Made by a program: the position numbers and the translations under genes. A stretch of 48,626 nucleotides of DNA from Cupriavidus sp. UYMMa02A. GTDB lineage: Bacteria; Pseudomonadota; Gammaproteobacteria; Burkholderiales; Burkholderiaceae. Within the stretch, counting starts at the first letter, position 1, and each line of letters begins with the position of its first letter. The DNA lies in assembly GCA_001725945.1 (NCBI GenBank), contig LRMT01000008.1, positions 1-48,626 of the forward strand, given 5' to 3'. Shown here piece by piece: positions 46,580-48,626 of the stretch. Below the pieces are notes generated by a model, which did not search any database, was not told the origin of the DNA, and worked only from the letters and a program-made list of their open reading frames with translations.

Positions 46580-47613
46580 ATGCAGCAAAGCAATGTCGCC
46601 CCCCGCAACACACAGTCCCAAAACCGTACCCGACGCAGATGGCTCGCCACCATGGCGGCGGCCTTGCTGGCATCGGCCGGCATGGCCATGCAGGAGGCCG
46701 AGGCCGCCTGCGCCAATGTGCGCATCGTCGTGCCGTTCCCGGCCGGCGGCCCGGCTGACCAGCTTGCGCGCACGCTTTCGCACGGGTTGCAGCAACGGCA
46801 CGCGAACATTCCCTATATCGTCGACAACAAGCCGGGCGCCAATGGGCAATAGTCGGCATCGATGCCGTGCGCCGCGCTGCCGGTGATGGCTGCACGCTGC
46901 TGGTGGTGCCGGCTGGCAACCTGACCATCAATCCGACGTTGTTCCCGGCGCTGTCCTACCAGGTGGAGCGTGATTTCCGCCCGGTCTCGCTGCTCGCGAG
47001 TTCGCCCAACGTGCTGGCCGTGCATCCGTCGGTCAAGGCGAATTCGGTGCAGGAGCTGATCCGGCTCGCACGGCAGTCGGCGCAGGCCGGGACGCCGCTT
47101 GGCTATGCCAGCCCAGGTGTCGGCAGTGGCCTGCACCTGGCCGGCGAGTTGTTCCGGCACAAGGCGGACGTGACCCTGATGCACGTGCCGTACAAGGGCA
47201 CCACGCAGGCGCTCAATGACGTGGTGGGTGGCCAGGTGCCGGTGCTGCTGGGTACGTGGCCGACGCTCGCGCCATTCATCCAATCGGGCAAGCTGCGCGC
47301 GCTGGCGGTGACGCAGTCGAAGCGTTCACCGGCGGCGCCGGGCGTGCCGTCGTTGGCCGAACAGGGCGTGGCCGGCATCGACGTGAGTTCCTGGTATGCG
47401 CTGCTGGTGCCGCGCGCGACGCCGGCGACAGCCGTCGACAGTCTGGCCGCCGAGGTGCGCACGTTGCTGGGCACCGCCGCCGTGCGGACCGAGCTTCAGC
47501 GACAGGGGATGGAGCCGGTGGCCAGCACGCCCGATGCACTGACGGCGCGCATCCGCGACGAAACGGCGGCATGGGCAAAGCTGATCCGCGAATACGACAT
47601 CAAGGCCGAATAA
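46580..47613 (+). CDS. Second Bug-type (TctC) periplasmic solute-binding protein (one apparent frameshift)
   Basis: An N-terminal basic and hydrophobic signal (RTRRRWLATMAAALLASAGM, cleavage near AEAAC) precedes VRIVVPFPAGGPADQLARTL and VDNKPGANG. A missing G in a GGGG run near 46845 joins to AIVGIDAVRRAAGDGCTLLV. Further motifs are YASPGVGSGLHLAGELFRHK and LMHVPYKGTTQALNDVVGGQ. The joined product is about 345 residues. It is flanked by two IclR genes, one on each strand. It is only distantly similar to the receptor at 40107, so the two likely bind different carboxylates. Confidence 0.85.
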
Positions 47614-47625
47614 CGGCGGGCTGCG

Positions 47626-48468
47626 CTACCGCTGCCTGCCGCTGGCGGCGCGGTCGCCGAGCAATGCCGACAGGTCGCGCGCGGCCGCCTTGACTTCGCG
47701 CTCCACGCGCTCGCGCAGCGTGCCGTCGGCTTCGAAGCGCTGCTGCGGGCCGGCCACGCTGATGGCGGCGATGACGTCGCCGCTGGCATCGCGCACGGGC
47801 GCGGCGCAGGAATCGATGCCGGCCTCGTAGGCCGAAAAGCTCCACGCGCAGCCGCGTTCGAGGTCCGCGGCCAGGATGTCTGCCAACCGTGCATGGGTGG
47901 CCGGGCTCTGGCCGGTCACGGTCGCAACGGATCGTCGCCGAGCAAGGCGCGCAGTTCCTCAGGCGGCAGGTGGGCGATCAGCATGCGGCCCGGCGTGGTC
48001 AGGTGCGCGGCCACGCGGCTGCCGACCTGGATATTGCTGACCAGCGACGTGTTGGGCATATCGCGCAGCAGATACAGCGCATGGCCGCCATCGCGCACGA
48101 CCAGGTAGGCCGAGAGCTGCAGCGATCCGCTCAGCCGCGCCAGCACGCGCCGCGCGAACGTGGTCAGGTCATTGGCCGCCAGCACGCGGGAAGCCAGCTT
48201 CAGGAAACCGAAACCGACTTCGTGGCCGCCCTGTGGCAGGCGTTCGAGCATGCCTTCGTGTTCGAGCGTGGCGAGCAGCCGCATCACCGTGACACGGTTG
48301 ACGTCGATGCGCCGGCCGACTTCGCTGAGGTTCGCGGTTGAGCCGCCCTCGGCAATGAAGCGAAGCAGCCGCAGGCCGCGGATGACGGGGGGAGACCAGT
48401 TGCTGGTCTTTGGCTTCGTCGGTGTCGGCGTTGGTGTCGATGTCAGGACTCGGGTGCGGCTTGGGCAT
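47626..48468 (-). CDS. Second IclR-family regulator (two apparent frameshifts)
   Basis: Starts MPKPHPSPDIDTNADTDEAK at 48468 and breaks in a C-run near 48393, before VIRGLRLLRFIAEGGSTANL. The HTH includes VGRRIDVNRVTVMRLLATLE. A second break near 47922 (LLGDDPLRP, then VTGQSPATHARLADILAADL) joins the end of the effector domain, SCAAPVRDASGDVIAAISVA. The total is about 281 residues. An in-frame ATG at 48473 is an alternative start that avoids the first break. It is convergent with the second Bug gene, only 12 bases away, and may control a cluster beyond the window. Confidence 0.8.
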
Positions 48469-48547
48469 GTCAAGAGGGAAAAGGCAAACGGCCGTGCAGG
48501 CGCGGCCGTGGGAACTGCTGGCTGAATCGAAACGCCGAATGTTTTCT

Positions 48548-48573
48548 CCCCTCTCCCATTTATGGGAGAGGGG
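48548..48573. repeat. REP-like palindrome, copy 3
   Basis: CCCCTCTCCCAT, TT, ATGGGAGAGGGG followed by CGGGGGAGAGGCC. It is the same element as at 15686 and 15784 but with both stem-top base pairs changed from GC to AT in a compensated way. On the opposite strand the flank CTTCGTGGAAGCTCC matches CTTCGTGGAGACTCC beside copy 2. Confidence 0.8.
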
Positions 48574-48626
48574 CGGGGGAGAGGCCGGAGCTTCCACGAA
48601 GCGGGGCGTCACGATGCTTGCCATGC

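Noticed and set aside
4244..46852. Programmed ribosomal frameshifting as the cause of the many frame breaks
   Set aside because: Slippery heptamers and stimulatory structures are not seen at the sites I examined, and the number and spread across unrelated genes favour sequence error.
1..48626. tRNA or rRNA genes
   Set aside because: No cloverleaf-compatible segment with a TTCGA-type T-loop and acceptor pairing, and no rRNA-like stretch, was recognised.

Overview
The window is GC-rich bacterial chromosome. Several features point to a Betaproteobacterium of the family Burkholderiaceae, most likely Cupriavidus or a close relative: a hemA-prfA pair, TctC-type 'Bug' solute receptors, a Burkholderia-type porin ending in phenylalanine, and many LysR, IclR and MarR regulators beside small catabolic clusters. 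This placement rests on gene content and protein style, not on a database match.

Layout: (1) 1-15.7 kb is mostly housekeeping. It holds an Ala-rich lipoprotein (partial), prfA, hemA, a small membrane protein, an MTA/SAH nucleosidase, a DUF2157/DUF4401/GDYXXLXY membrane trio, ychF, a UbiH-family hydroxylase, a DsbC-like isomerase, an AcuI-like reductase, an M61 peptidase with PDZ domain and an FUSC-type efflux protein. (2) 15.7-21.0 kb holds a REP-like repeat pair followed by a catabolic operon: aldehyde dehydrogenase, VOC dioxygenase, PDR-type reductase and MFS transporter. (3) 21.2-24.1 kb encodes a BcsA-like cellulose synthase with PilZ domain and a BcsS-like partner. (4) 24.8-34.7 kb is the most coherent system. 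On the minus strand lie a D-malate dehydrogenase, a BCCT transporter, a CntA-type Rieske carnitine oxygenase, a semialdehyde dehydrogenase, a CntB-type reductase and a porin. Divergent from them are a DmlR-like LysR gene and an overlapping XRE-PAS gene. (5) 35.3-38.2 kb holds a LysR/SDR/old-yellow-enzyme module with gene-poor flanks. (6) 38.55-39.2 kb holds a structured element upstream of a small protein; a degraded second copy of the element lies at 24.65 kb. (7) 39.2-48.5 kb holds a MarR gene, then a Bug receptor, a three-subunit molybdenum hydroxylase and CoxG, an IclR gene, a second Bug receptor and a second IclR gene.

The central pathway reads as follows. L-carnitine is taken up by the BCCT carrier and split by CntA/CntB to trimethylamine and (R)-malic semialdehyde. 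The aldehyde dehydrogenase oxidises this to D-malate, and the DmlA-type enzyme decarboxylates D-malate to pyruvate. The (R) stereochemistry explains why a D-malate dehydrogenase and a DmlR-like regulator sit here.

More than 25 genes or positions show a break of reading frame with conserved protein continuing in another frame, most often explained by one missing base in a short G/C run. Stop codons inside the conserved parts are otherwise absent. I therefore treat these as probable sequence errors and give full-length coordinates for the inferred genes, noting each break.
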